From Astrocystis sublimbata (Eukaryota > Ascomycota > Sordariomycetes > Xylariales > Xylariaceae): DNA of 64,000 bases. Within the stretch, counting starts at the first letter, position 1, and the number at the start of each line of letters is the position of its first letter. This document shows, one piece after another, positions 24,001-33,443 of the stretch. The stretch is from the NCBI GenBank assembly GCA_022453515.1, contig JAJNNY010000002.1, positions 1,280,838 through 1,344,837 of the forward strand, given 5' to 3'. A program made the translations under genes and the position numbers. The notes under the pieces are model-generated. The model saw nothing but the letters and a program-made list of their open reading frames with translations. It ran no database searches and was not told the origin of the DNA.

Positions 24001-24269
24001 TATGCATCCTCTGCGTCTAGCCATCTAGTATGCCTTGGTAGTTTATAAGACCTGCCGGGCTCCCGTCGTCACTTGTCTGAGACCCTACAGCATACCATTG
24101 ACTGATCACTTATATCACTACCTCGAAGCACTGCTCGAACAACTCTTGTGCTGCTCCTCGTCGAATTCGTAAAAGCTACAATACTCTAACATTATCCCAA
24201 CACACCACCAGAGCGGCTTACTCAGTACGCAAACTATATTTGCTAGCCATCATCACAAAGAACGCCACT
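21048..24269. other. Long gene-free spacer (about 3.2 kb)
   Basis: No gene supported on either strand; the longest open frames (22541-23074 minus, for example) lack a plausible ATG or any domain. It holds a short tandem repeat at 21797-21833 and a GC-rich patch at 23578-23720 with CCCGCGGGC-type inverted words. A TTTATAAG element at about 24041 is a possible core promoter for the small gene at 24270. Confidence 0.45.
21797..21833. repeat. Short tandem repeat of CCCCAGACC units
   Basis: Three and a half imperfect copies of an 11-base unit ACCCCAGACCA/G in an otherwise non-repetitive spacer. Confidence 0.8.
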
Positions 24270-24713
24270 ATGTCTTCCAACTCGAATGCCCGTCCATTTT
24301 CAACAACCACCGCGGTTCACCCAGGCCATCTGCCGAGGGTGTACAAGACTGGCAGGATGGAGAAGCGAATGTAAGTCGACAACATCAACTCCCCATCACA
24401 AGAACAGCAAGGACTAACACCTATTTTCTGTAGTGCTACAGCAGCTGTTGCCGCCGTAGGCATCGGTTAGTGACGCATCCGACAAAATAGACATCGTCTT
24501 GGTCACACGAGCACCTACTGACATCTAGACCGAACAGGCTACGGAGTATCCAAATACAAGCAATTCCAAGAGTACAAAGACACATGCAACGCCGAGGCCG
24601 CAGCGTCCTCTAGACGGCAAAACGAAGCCATGATGAATGCCTACGCCGACCGATCAAGCTTGGCCGAGCTCGAAGCCGCCATGAAAGCCTACGACTCGGC
24701 CCGAAAGAACTAA
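24270..24713 (+). CDS. Small single-pass membrane protein, 102 residues, three exons
   Basis: Exons 24270-24370, 24434-24465 and 24538-24713. The middle exon is only 32 nt and all junctions keep frame (donors GTAAGT and GTTAGT, acceptors GTAG and ACAG). The protein starts MSSNSNARPFSTTTAVHPGH, has a short Ala/Val/Gly-rich hydrophobic segment (IATAAVAAVGIGYGV, about 34-48), then a charged, mostly helical C-terminus with QFQEYKDTCNAEAA and SLAELEAAMKAYDSARKN. The Ser/Thr/Arg N-terminus followed by a hydrophobic helix could indicate a mitochondrial inner-membrane protein, but this is inference. No family recognised. Precise codon-level splicing of three small exons argues it is real. Confidence 0.68.
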
Positions 24714-25087
24714 GAGCTCTCGACCATGAGCCATTCTTGATATTTCTACTTTTACACGGGCATTACAATAAACAAAACAACAGGACGGGTTGCACGGGGC
24801 GTTATGACAAGCAAGGGCATTCGTTTTTTGGGGCGACAGGAGGATACGGCGTTCTCTTGAGGGCACTATGCATGACTTCACGATGCAGAATCGGCGCACG
24901 GAAAGGGTCACCGGTCACGAGGTGTTATTTTGGCGTCATGCCGAGGCTAGGAGTTTCACTTTTTCTTTCCTCATTCGATCTTCTTGGGGTTTGGGGTAGC
25001 GGGGAAAACCAACCTACAGGAACCGGCTTATTGCAGCTATTACGCAATATGGGAGCATTCGCAACAAAAAATTATTCCTTTACTCAA

Positions 25088-25110
25088 TTCAATCAATCAA
25101 TCAATCAATT
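25088..25110. repeat. TCAA tetranucleotide microsatellite
   Basis: About five tandem copies of TCAA/AATC in AT-rich intergenic DNA. Confidence 0.85.
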
Positions 25111-27378
25111 GCCTGTTCGGTCGTGGCTCAAGCATACTCGAGAAATTGCTGGCGCGTAATGATGTCGGTCGGCTTCGGAAATTCATTACGAGATAGCCCC
25201 GGAATCTCACGGACACCAGTCGGATGATATAGAACATCCGATACGGGTTGGACCGTCGGCAGCGACCGGTTCCTCTGCCGTGCGCTACGCGTAATCATTA
25301 CGGGAAATTTATCCAGATGGGATACGATGCTTTTTATTTGCAGTCAAATTACTTCGTTACTTTACAGGCTCGACAGGGGTTGGCTTAAGCTATGTCTCGA
25401 AGGAGGGTGTGTAGTTCGAGACGGACCATGCAAGCTGCAACCAACCTAGTCCACATCGAACAACAAAACTAATGGGCTGTCCCTCGACAGGTATTCAAAA
25501 GCCAACTCCTTTCTATAGCATCACATTCTAAACATAAAGTGCACTCGATTATAATCTTTCGTATTCGACCTTCGCAAACTTCAAGTGTAATCCAAATGGA
25601 GCTTTCAAAAGGAATGTATACGCGACGTAGCACACAGCCCAAAACGTCTCACGTGCTTACCCCACAAACTCTAAGGTAAGTCTACCTGGTAGCTGACTTC
25701 GGCTGCACGCTCGATGCACTAGCATTATATGTGTAACATGCATTTTCCTCCCCGCCACCCGACATTCTTACATACGTGTCGAGCTGTAACACGACCTAGA
25801 CCAGTTCCTGACCAGTCCAATTCATTAGGTAACTTAGGTAGTAGCTCGTTTTCATTTATTCTCCTTAGTCGTACCGACGTTCGTTTTCTGTGGTTCGCTT
25901 CCCGAGACCAACTGCCGATATGGAGCCATCACCTCAGCAGCCCAGATTGTGGTGCTGTAGCACAGAGTTCAGCCCATGGTGAGGTTCCAGACTCTGGAGT
26001 CCAACCTTGAAGTCTTGAACACTGAAGAACAATCCACCTTGAGGCTAGCCATCACCTCCTATCAGACGACTGTCAATTATAGGAATCTTATCTAAGAACT
26101 GGTGTACTTTGGGCTAGTCCCAATTATTGCATGTGATCGCCGGCTGGGGATTTTACCTATCTAGTTTATTTCACGTCTTCACCTTATGACAATCGCAAAA
26201 CCGCGGCGATATCGATCTCTTCCCTGCCAAAAACAATGCTATGCAAGTTCACGATTACGAGTAGACCTGTGACGCACTGTCAAGTAGGGCTCATCAACCT
26301 TCTACATACTTATGTCAATAGCTACCCATTCTGCAAAGCATATCAACCTCCAGGCAGCTTACAATGCCAACTAGCCTGAAAAACCTACTCTCGCACCTGG
26401 TCGATACCATCACAATTTCTATAGCGCGTATATTATACGACAAAATAATCCTTCCCACTAACAATGACAGAAATCTCGGAGATGGCTTACAATACTTGAT
26501 GGCTTACATATTATGAACCTAGGGACTGTCCACAATTGAGAGCATATTAGCATTAGGAACACATCTCAACCAGTTGTAGACACCTCTTCAAGTCCATACC
26601 TCATGCGATACTAAAAATCCCGATTCCTCACCCTCCCAATTCGAGAAAACATTTGAAGTCGCCATCTTCAATAAAGACATTGAAGACATCAAACACGAAC
26701 AGACTTCCCTGACCCCCACCCAAGCCCCCAAAGTAACTCAGCTACAAGATGACGGACGGCTCTAACCCGGCGAGTTGCTCGCCAGCGTGCACTCCCATTG
26801 GTGCGCATTTACAATTGAAGGCGAGCAGGGCGAGCTAGAACGCGAAAGCTTTACCCCGCGCTAATCCACACACGGAAATCCACCGCCATGCGGGGCTGCC
26901 TATGATGTCGTACTCAGGCTCGCTCTGGAATGTTTTAAGACAGGTGCGAACGTCCATCTGCTTTCGATTCAGCAGTCGTGGAATGACTGCGTTGCCGGAA
27001 CTAACACTGGCAACAATTCATGTGGTTGAAATCATGTAGCCAGGACAAAGAGTAAATGTGCATTTCGCATTCCACGTTTCCGCATTTCGTATTGCTGCAT
27101 TTCGTCTGCGGCAATGTGTCAGAGCGTACTGTTGCTCCTACTAAGTGCACGAGAGATTCACCACTAAGGAGGCAACGATGGAGCCTCTACTCTGGAGCAG
27201 ACGTTCCACTCTGCGTCATATCAAGCCACTGGCCTACCTGCGTTCAAAGAGAGCTATGGGGCATCTAGCAATCTAGCATTTGCATCGCACCAAAGATCGA
27301 CCGAATCGTCGCTGGTTGCGAAGACCCTGCTGTCCTTCCTGCCCAGCTTGTTGGCACTTGCATTCCCCAGAAAAAAGC

Positions 27379-27385
27379 TATATAA
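27379..27385 (+). promoter_or_regulatory. TATA-box-like element of the reductase gene
   Basis: TATATAA, preceded by a purine run, lies 149 bp upstream of the ATG at 27534 and is followed by a CT-rich tract (about 27400-27440), a common fungal core-promoter layout. Confidence 0.5.
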
Positions 27386-27533
27386 CTCGAAACAAAGCGC
27401 CCCTCTCCCTCCTCTTCTGCCCCTCTCCCTCATATTTTTGCTATTTCATACACCGTCTACGCTCTTGATACCCAATTCGTCTTCCAATTGTCCCAAAAAC
27501 AGACCAGAAACTTCTAACGGACACGGCAACAAA

Positions 27534-28571
27534 ATGGCGGACGCAAAGCATACCAGGTAAGCCGTCCACACTGCCATGATCCACAAAAGCTGGTATTAAC
27601 ATCGTATCCTCGCAACAGCAGGACATACACCCTCCCCTCGGGGGACAAGATGCCCGCCATCGGCCTGGGAACCTGGCAATCGAAGACGGACGAGACGAGC
27701 GCCGCCGTCAAGGCCGCCATAGATGCCGGATACCGGTACATCGACACGGCCTTAGCGTACGGCAACGAGCACGAGGTGGGCGAGGGTGTCCGGGCTTCGG
27801 GCGTGGCTCGCGAGCAGCTCTGGATCACGACCAAGCTCGACAACCCGTGGCACAAGCGCGTCCAAGAGGGCATCGACACCTCGCTCAAGAACCTAGGCAT
27901 GGACTACGTCGACCTGTACCTCATGCACTGGCCCTCGTCGACCGATCCCGACGACCTGAAGAAGCACTACCCCGACTGGAACTTCATCGACACGTGGCGC
28001 GAGATGCAGAAGCTCGTCGGAACCGGCAAGGTCCGCAACATTGGTGTCTCCAACTTTGGAATCAAGAACCTGGAGAAGCTGCTGAACGACCCCTCGTGCA
28101 AGGTGCGTTTTAAACCAAACGGATATTATATATCTGGATAGGGGGTGGGGGTGATGCGAGACGAAAGCTAACAAGCAGCAGATCGTACCATCCGTAAACC
28201 AGATCGAACTGCACCCCAACAACCCCTCGCCCAAGCTCGTAGCCTACTGCAAGGAGAAGGGCATCCACAACACCGGGTACTCGTGCCTCGGCAGCACCGA
28301 CTCGCCCCTCTACAAGGACAAGACGCTGCTCGAGCTGGCGGAGAAGAAGGGCAAGACACCCCAGCAGTGCCTGCTGCAGTGGGGCATCCAGAACGGCTGG
28401 GACGTGATCCCCAAGTCGGTGACCAAGTCGCGCATCGAGGGCAACTTCGCCCTGGACGGCTGGGCGTTGGACGACGACGAGATGGCCAAGCTGTCGAACC
28501 TCAAGGACCGCTTCAAGGTCTGCGGCGACGCCTGGTTGCCTGTCAAGGTCTTCTTTGGCGACGACGAGTAG
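27534..28571 (+). CDS. Aldo-keto reductase, GLD2-like glycerol dehydrogenase/glyceraldehyde reductase
   Basis: Three exons: 27534-27556, 27622-28102 and 28182-28571, 297 residues. It is a TIM-barrel NADPH-dependent oxidoreductase. The catalytic tetrad is visible: D49 and Y54 (YIDTALAYGNE), K79 (ITTKLDN) and H110 (YLMHWPSS). AKR signatures GKVRNIGVSNF and IPKSVTKSRIEGNF bind the nicotinamide cofactor. The overall sequence, including the C-terminus GDAWLPVKVFFGDDE, closely follows the GLD1/GLD2/GCY1-type enzymes that interconvert glycerol with dihydroxyacetone or glyceraldehyde, used in glycerol metabolism and galacturonate breakdown. The tiny first exon encodes only MADAKHT plus part of a codon. 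Exact substrate is inferred from family. A TATA-like box lies 149 bp upstream. Confidence 0.92.
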
Positions 28572-29159
28572 ATGGATGGATGTGTTGATAGTGTTGTAGA
28601 TGCGGGAAATCGGACGGACTGAGTATTTGATAGAATGGGTGGCGTGACGCGGGCGACTAGACTATGGCATAGACAGATAGATAGATCTACCGTTAATGGA
28701 ATCGTGAAACTTATACCATCGTTCGAGGTGCTGGTTCAATAGGCAGTAGTACCTAGTAGCTTGCGATGTGAGGATCAAGGCTGCCTGGTTGTAAGCCAGT
28801 TAGATGAATTGAATCTGCGACGTATTTATCGCTGATATGCGACGATGTGCGAATAGGCATCGTACAGCCAGAGAATCTGAACAAGTTGACAAGTTGTTAT
28901 TTATATGAGTTTCCAGTGTAGATTAAGCGTTACCTAGGTACACAGCTGAGGCCTGACTGGTTGGCTTGCGTCATGGCGCGGAGAATGGGCCGTCGGAGCC
29001 GTGAAATGGCACATGGGAGCAGAGTTGATTGAAGGAAGGGGCGAGCACAGCCGGACCGGTTGCACCTTCCTTCCAACTTTGACAGTATATAGTTGCATCG
29101 CGCCAGTCACTTTTCCAACAGCAATCGAATGTCCTCGGATTCATTCGAGACGTGAGATT
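28572..29159. other. 3' flank of the reductase gene, no further gene
   Basis: 3' UTR followed by non-coding sequence up to tRNA-Lys. A short GATAGATAGAT run occurs near 28675. Confidence 0.45.
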
Positions 29160-29232
29160 GCCCGGTTAGCTCAATCGGTAGAGCGTGAGACTCTTAATCT
29201 CAAGGTTGCGGGTTCGACCCCCGCATCGGGCT
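29160..29232 (+). tRNA. tRNA-Lys (CTT), no intron
   Basis: A 73-base cloverleaf. The acceptor stem GCCCGGT pairs with ATCGGGC plus discriminator T. The D-arm is GCTC-AATCGGTA-GAGC. The anticodon stem TGAGA/TCTCA encloses loop CTCTTAA (anticodon CTT). The T-arm is GCGGG-TTCGACC-CCCGC. The A-box (TAGCTCAATCGGTAGAGC) and B-box (GGTTCGACCCC) are canonical, so RNA polymerase III transcription is expected. No intron and no encoded CCA. Confidence 0.95.
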
Positions 29233-29784
29233 CAATTCCCGATGCCTCCCAGTTCACTGGGATTGCAACGATCTTTTTTCGATCTTGCTTGATTTTTTCT
29301 TTGTGGCTGGATGGGGTGGTCATGGTGGGGTAGTGAATCTAGGACGGCCCCACCTCTTCCATGGTCATGGGCCGTAGCCGTGATTTAGTCGAGGCAGTCC
29401 GGCGCTAGGTCTTGGGGAGGGAGGTGCGATCGAGTTGGCAGACCGCACTTCGAGCCATGTTTTTAACCAGTTCAGGGCGGCCCCGGATAAATTCCGGGCT
29501 GGGATAGTTGGACACAATGGTGCAGTTTTTACCTGAATGTAGATTTGATTAAGACTGGTATAGATAATAGAGCGGTCTGTCTGTCTTTCGAGTCATACAA
29601 CGCATCTGTCCTTTTGCTGTGTGCTGTTATTCATCCGTATGAATGCAAGGTTGGGTATGGAGGTAGTTGGTGTAAGATCTCCAAGTTGGTTCGCAGCCAC
29701 ATGTCGCATCGATCGATTAGTCATAGCAATTCTGTTGTTCGCTGTATATGGCTCGTTATAACATGCGTGCATGCATGCTTATTC
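29233..29784. other. Spacer between tRNA-Lys and the HIT gene
   Basis: No gene supported. A pyrimidine-rich TCTTTTTTCGATC just downstream of the tRNA (about 29270) would serve as a polymerase III terminator. The rest is presumed 3' UTR of the HIT gene. Confidence 0.5.
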
Positions 29785-30378
29785 CTATAATTTCCCCCTC
29801 CGCGCATCCTCGTCCAAAACGTCAGCTATATTCTCCCTCAACTTCGCAGCCATCTCGCCCGCCTCGTCGTCGTCCAGATCCTCGCGTTGCCCGCGCCCGA
29901 ACATGGTGAAGCTCTCGCTGAACTTGCCCTTGGCGCGGATCTCGGGGCGCGGGATGAGATGGTAGTGCACGTGGTCCACGACTTGCGCGGCCGCCGCGCC
30001 GTTGTTCTGGACTACGTTCCAGTCGTAGACGCCGGTTGTGCGCGATAAGGCTTTGGAGAGGAGCCGCAGCCAGAGTCCGAGCTCGGATGCTTCATGGGAC
30101 GACACGTCCGACAGCTTTTGTGTGTGGGAACGGGGGCATAGGAGGATGTGGCCTGGGGAAAGGGGCATGATGTCCAGGAAGGCGATGAGGAGGGGCGTGG
30201 AGAGGATTATGAAGGAGGAGGGTGTGAGTTTTAGGGGGGAGAGGATCGGGGAGGATGGTGATGGGGGTGTGCTGGGTGGGTAAGGGGGGTAGGTTTGGAC
30301 GATGGTGCAGAAGGGGCAGGATGAGGAGGAGGAGGGGATAGTTGTTGGGTCGAAGGCTTTTGGGTCGAAGTCTTTCAT
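29785..30378 (-). CDS. HIT-family (histidine triad) nucleotide-binding protein
   Basis: Single exon, 197 residues. HIT proteins hydrolyse nucleoside phosphoramidates or related dinucleotides. The histidine triad HVHYHLIPR is at residues 136-144 (H136, H138, H140), preceded by QNNGAAAAQVVDHVHYH as in Hint-type members. A helix-strand unit with FLDIMPLSPGHILLCPRSHTQKLSD (about 67-91) matches the conserved core. The N-terminus has CPFC (21-24), a possible half zinc site, then a Pro/Ser-rich low-complexity insertion (30-50) that makes it longer than the roughly 120-residue minimal Hint. The acidic C-terminus (EDLDDDEAGEMAAKLRENI) is typical of fungal versions. Substrate unknown. The start is the first in-frame ATG. 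Confidence 0.88.
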   Translation of the reverse strand: MKDFDPKAFDPTTIPSSSSSCPFCTIVQTYPPYPPSTPPSPSSPILSPLKLTPSSFIILSTPLLIAFLDIMPLSPGHILLCPRSHTQKLSDVSSHEASELGLWLRLLSKALSRTTGVYDWNVVQNNGAAAAQVVDHVHYHLIPRPEIRAKGKFSESFTMFGRGQREDLDDDEAGEMAAKLRENIADVLDEDARRGKL

Positions 30379-31079
30379 GATTAATTTTTGGTTGTTCTTG
30401 TTGTGAGGGCGCTTTGGATGGTGATTTCAAGCTGTATAAATGCGATGTTGTGATACCTCACATCACAGCTGAGGTAGCGATATGCCCTTTACGGTACGAC
30501 TATTGGCGATAATGAGCCTTAAGAAGCGGTGCATTAAAGGCCACTAATAATAAATTTGGAAGTCACAATATAGACAAGACTGTTTTAATAGGTTAGAAGC
30601 AGATAAGAATAGCTGTTCAATTGGTGAGATAGGATATGCTGAAAGATTGCGTTCGAGAAGCTGGAATTAAGTAAGTAACATGGATGAAAGACTGAGAGGC
30701 GATGCGATGCGACGCGATGCCTCGGCATCCCTGACCGCACTAAGCTTGCTGATTGGCGCCGCGAGCAGGGGTTGTAGGGAGTCCCGTTAGCGTGACCGGG
30801 GGGTTGGTAAGGCCGTTAGAGTTTACTCACCTACAAAGGAAGCTGCCGCCGTCCACCGCCTTTTTTCTTTCCCTTGGACCCCTCCAGTCAGTCACCCATT
30901 CTATTCTCTTGCGCGCAACCCAACCTCGAGCTACATCCCATCTACACACCCATATACACATTGCAAGCACCATCTGATAGACCCAGCCCGAAACCAACAA
31001 AAACCAATCTCAATCAGGACCAAAGAACCGGCCATCAAACCCGAACAAACGAACCGATTCGACACACAGACAAACAACC
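30379..31079. promoter_or_regulatory. Divergent promoter region of the HIT gene and RPB12
   Basis: The two genes diverge from here. It contains GATGCGATGCGACGCGATGC-type short repeats near 30700 and a C-rich leader for RPB12 from about 30850. No clear TATA. Confidence 0.45.
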
Positions 31080-31398
31080 ATGTCTCGCGAGGCGTACCAG
31101 ATCCCCACGTCCCAGGGCGGCAGCAGCGCGCCAGGCCAGGGCACGAACCTATCGCGCACGTTCGACAACGCCGAGGGTGCGACTATGAATTACATCTGCG
31201 GCGACTGCGGGTACAAGTTTGCGATCCGGCGGAGCGACACTATCCGATGTAAGGAGTGCGGTTGTCGCATCTTGTATAAGGAGCGCACAAAGAGGTAGGA
31301 CCACGCATTTCCCTTCTCACTCTACGTAGGATGATGGGTAACGACATGTTCTTGGCACTGACAAGGACAACAGAATGGTGCAGTTCGAGGCACGATAG
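31080..31398 (+). CDS. RPB12: RNA polymerases I, II and III subunit Rpb12 (RPABC4)
   Basis: Two exons, 31080-31294 and 31374-31398, giving 79 residues. The second coding exon is only 25 nt; without it the protein would stop one residue after TKR. With it the C-terminus reads YKERTKRMVQFEAR, matching the invariant end of the family (human RTKRLVVFDAR). The zinc ribbon is clear: C40-G-D-C43 and C57-K-E-C60. The N-terminal 35 residues are a fungal-type disordered extension. This subunit is shared by all three nuclear RNA polymerases and stabilises the Rpb3/Rpb10/Rpb11 platform. The intron (31295-31373) has a GTAGGA donor and CAACAG acceptor. Confidence 0.94.
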
Positions 31399-31680
31399 AG
31401 CCCGACTGGACACGAGTTCGAAGAACGGTCGATGGATTCGGTGGGCAGGAGGAGGAGGAGGGGATCAATCGGCATGCAAATGGAAGCTGCGTGAAGGCCC
31501 GTCAAAAGAAATTGGATGAGGAGAGGATCAAAGAGCTGCAGAGGCAGAGAGATGAGAGGCTCATCGATAATATCAAGTGAGCACTGGCGCGGCAGGCGTT
31601 TGACGATGACTACGACGTGGATGACGACGATCTGGACGAGGAGGTGGTGCAGATCAATACAGCTCAGCTACTGCTGTAGT
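31399..31680 (+). pseudogene. Coding-like relic just downstream of RPB12
   Basis: A frame running from the RPB12 stop reads as charged protein: QEEEEGIN, then KARQKKLDEERIKELQRQRDERLIDNIK, an in-frame TGA, and on through ALARQAFDDDYDVDDDDLDEEVVQINTAQLLL to a TAG at about 31680. It has no usable ATG and the internal TGA cannot be removed by a plausible intron (the only GT-AG there is about 19 nt). It may be the broken 3' end of an unidentified gene, or long read-through sequence in the RPB12 3' UTR. The family is not recognised. Confidence 0.35.
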
Positions 31681-32090
31681 CTGGTGTGGTGGCCATGAGT
31701 GAGGTCCATTGCGCGGCTGAGAGACGAAAAGACGTCGAGGAAGACAACATGGTGTGGTTTGAGAAATCGTGCGGCATTCTTTCACGGGCAGGCACATGCT
31801 GTGGTCTGTGCCGACGGGGAAGAAAACATCATCATCAGTACAGGGAGTTAGGGAGTTTTCACATGAAGAATCGACGACTATTGTTTTGATATCTTTTTTT
31901 CAGGCTTCCAAAAAAACAGAATTGGTATCATTACGCCATCTATGCTAGTGTTTCCCAAACTCCACAACCGCGCCTTTTGCCTGATGCTTTGATCCCGATG
32001 CTGTATCGTGTGCCTAAGTAAACCCTGTATTTTCACCTGGAATCACACAGCCTTGGATGCCCCGTCTCCTATCTATACACGAGTGAGTGA
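31681..32090. other. Convergent 3' spacer between RPB12 and GPN1
   Basis: No gene supported. It contains presumed 3' UTRs of the flanking genes. Confidence 0.45.
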
Positions 32091-33443
32091 CTACCTCCCC
32101 CGCTGCGAATGGAGATACTTGGCAAAGCTGGCGTCGTCCATCGTCGAGTCCCTGCCCGCTTCCATAGCGGCCTCGTACCGCGCCTGTAAACCTTCGCGGT
32201 CATACTCGTCATCCACATCCGCATCGTCATCGTCATCGCTACTGAGTATATCCTCCTCCTCAGCGGGGTCGACGATGGCCGCAGGCCCTGCCGCCTCGCC
32301 CATCGACATGCCCGTCATCATCTTGTCAAGCTCCTTCTCCCTCATCTTCTTCTTCTGCTCGTCCCTCTCCTTCCGCTTGCGCTCCAACTCGGGCAGGTAG
32401 TCTTGCCTAAACTCCTCCGCCTTCTCCTTCACAGCAGCAAAGAACTCATCGACGCCCTGGCCCGTCATAGAGGAGACGCCCACGACGCTGAGGTGCGCGT
32501 AGAACTCCTCGAGCATCGAGCTCATCGAGTTAAGCAGGCTGCCCATGTAGCCGCTTCCCGCACCCTCGCCCTCGACGCCACCGAAGGCGTTGTCGGCCTC
32601 GTCCTGCGCCAGCGCCTCCTGGAAGGCGTCGTAGTTGGTCATCCACTCCTTGGCGAAGCTGGCGTCTTTGACGTCCGTCTTGTTGAAGACGAGGATCATG
32701 GGCAGCTTGGTCTTGTACAGGATCGAGCAGGCGTATAGCATGTTGCTCATGAATGTGCTGGTCGAGGCGGTGCGGGGGGTGTCGATCACGTAGGCGATGA
32801 CGGTGGGGAAGGAGGAGGCGAGGGACTCGAGGAGGATCTGGCCCGAGGCGGACCATACGAAGACTTCGATTTGGCCGGCTGTGTGTTTTACTCATTAGTT
32901 TCTCTCTTTCTCTCTCTCTTTCTCTTTCTCCCCTTATCCCTTCTCTCCTCGTCTCTCAACCCAAGCCACCAGTGCCAGTAGACAAAACAAGAAAAGAGAC
33001 CGCGCCATGAGAAATGAAAGTAGAGAAACAAGAGAGCCCTTACGTGTGTCGACTAATATGTTGTTGATCGGTTTCTTCTCGGGCTTGGCCGGGTCCGGGG
33101 CGGCGCGCTTCTCCAGCAGCGACAGGATCTGGTCAACTTTCGTGGCGAAGAGGTTGAGCGAGGTCAGGATGCCGCCGTTGGGGCCGAGGTTGTACTGCTT
33201 CATGACCTCCTTGTAGTTGACCGAGTCGCGGATGTCGATGTTGCTCTCGAAGGGCACGTTCAGCACCGCCGGGTCGAGGTTGATGACGTACGGAGGGTCC
33301 TTCTGCCCGTGCAGGTGCGCGTTGATGCGCTGCATGAACGTCGTCTTGCCCGACCCGGCCATGCCCACGCACACGATGGCTACCGGCGTCTGCGCCGTCA
33401 CTGTCGGGGGCGGAGGGGCGGCGGCGCCTGATGCGGACGCCAT
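32091..33443 (-). CDS. NPA3: GPN-loop GTPase 1 (Npa3/XAB1), RNA polymerase II import factor
   Basis: Two exons, 33443-33044 and 32878-32091, giving 395 residues. The GTAAGG donor splits a Pro codon so that [16 protein letters not shown] is restored. The P-loop GMAGSGKTT is at 27-35 (K33), [19 protein letters not shown] follows, and the family-defining GPN insertion reads [18 protein letters not shown]. Base recognition is by NKTD. The acidic and charged C-terminal tail ([25 protein letters not shown]) matches Npa3. These GTPases, as heterodimers, assemble and import RNA polymerase II into the nucleus. The gene faces RPB12, which encodes a subunit of its client complex. The intron (33043-32879) contains long CT/TC runs. 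Confidence 0.94.

Larger units (their letters stand above)
24714..27533. other. Long gene-free spacer (about 2.8 kb)
   Basis: No supported gene. An AATC/TCAA microsatellite sits at about 25088-25110. The stretch 26755-27020 looks coding-like in places (for example a frame reading ...YDVVLRLALECFKTGANVHL... on the plus strand) but is interrupted and has no start, so at best it is an old gene relic of unknown identity. The last 300 bases are promoter and leader of the reductase gene. Confidence 0.45.

Noticed and set aside
30038..30283. Open frame on the plus strand within the HIT gene
   Set aside because: Antisense shadow of the HIT coding sequence, which carries the histidine triad.
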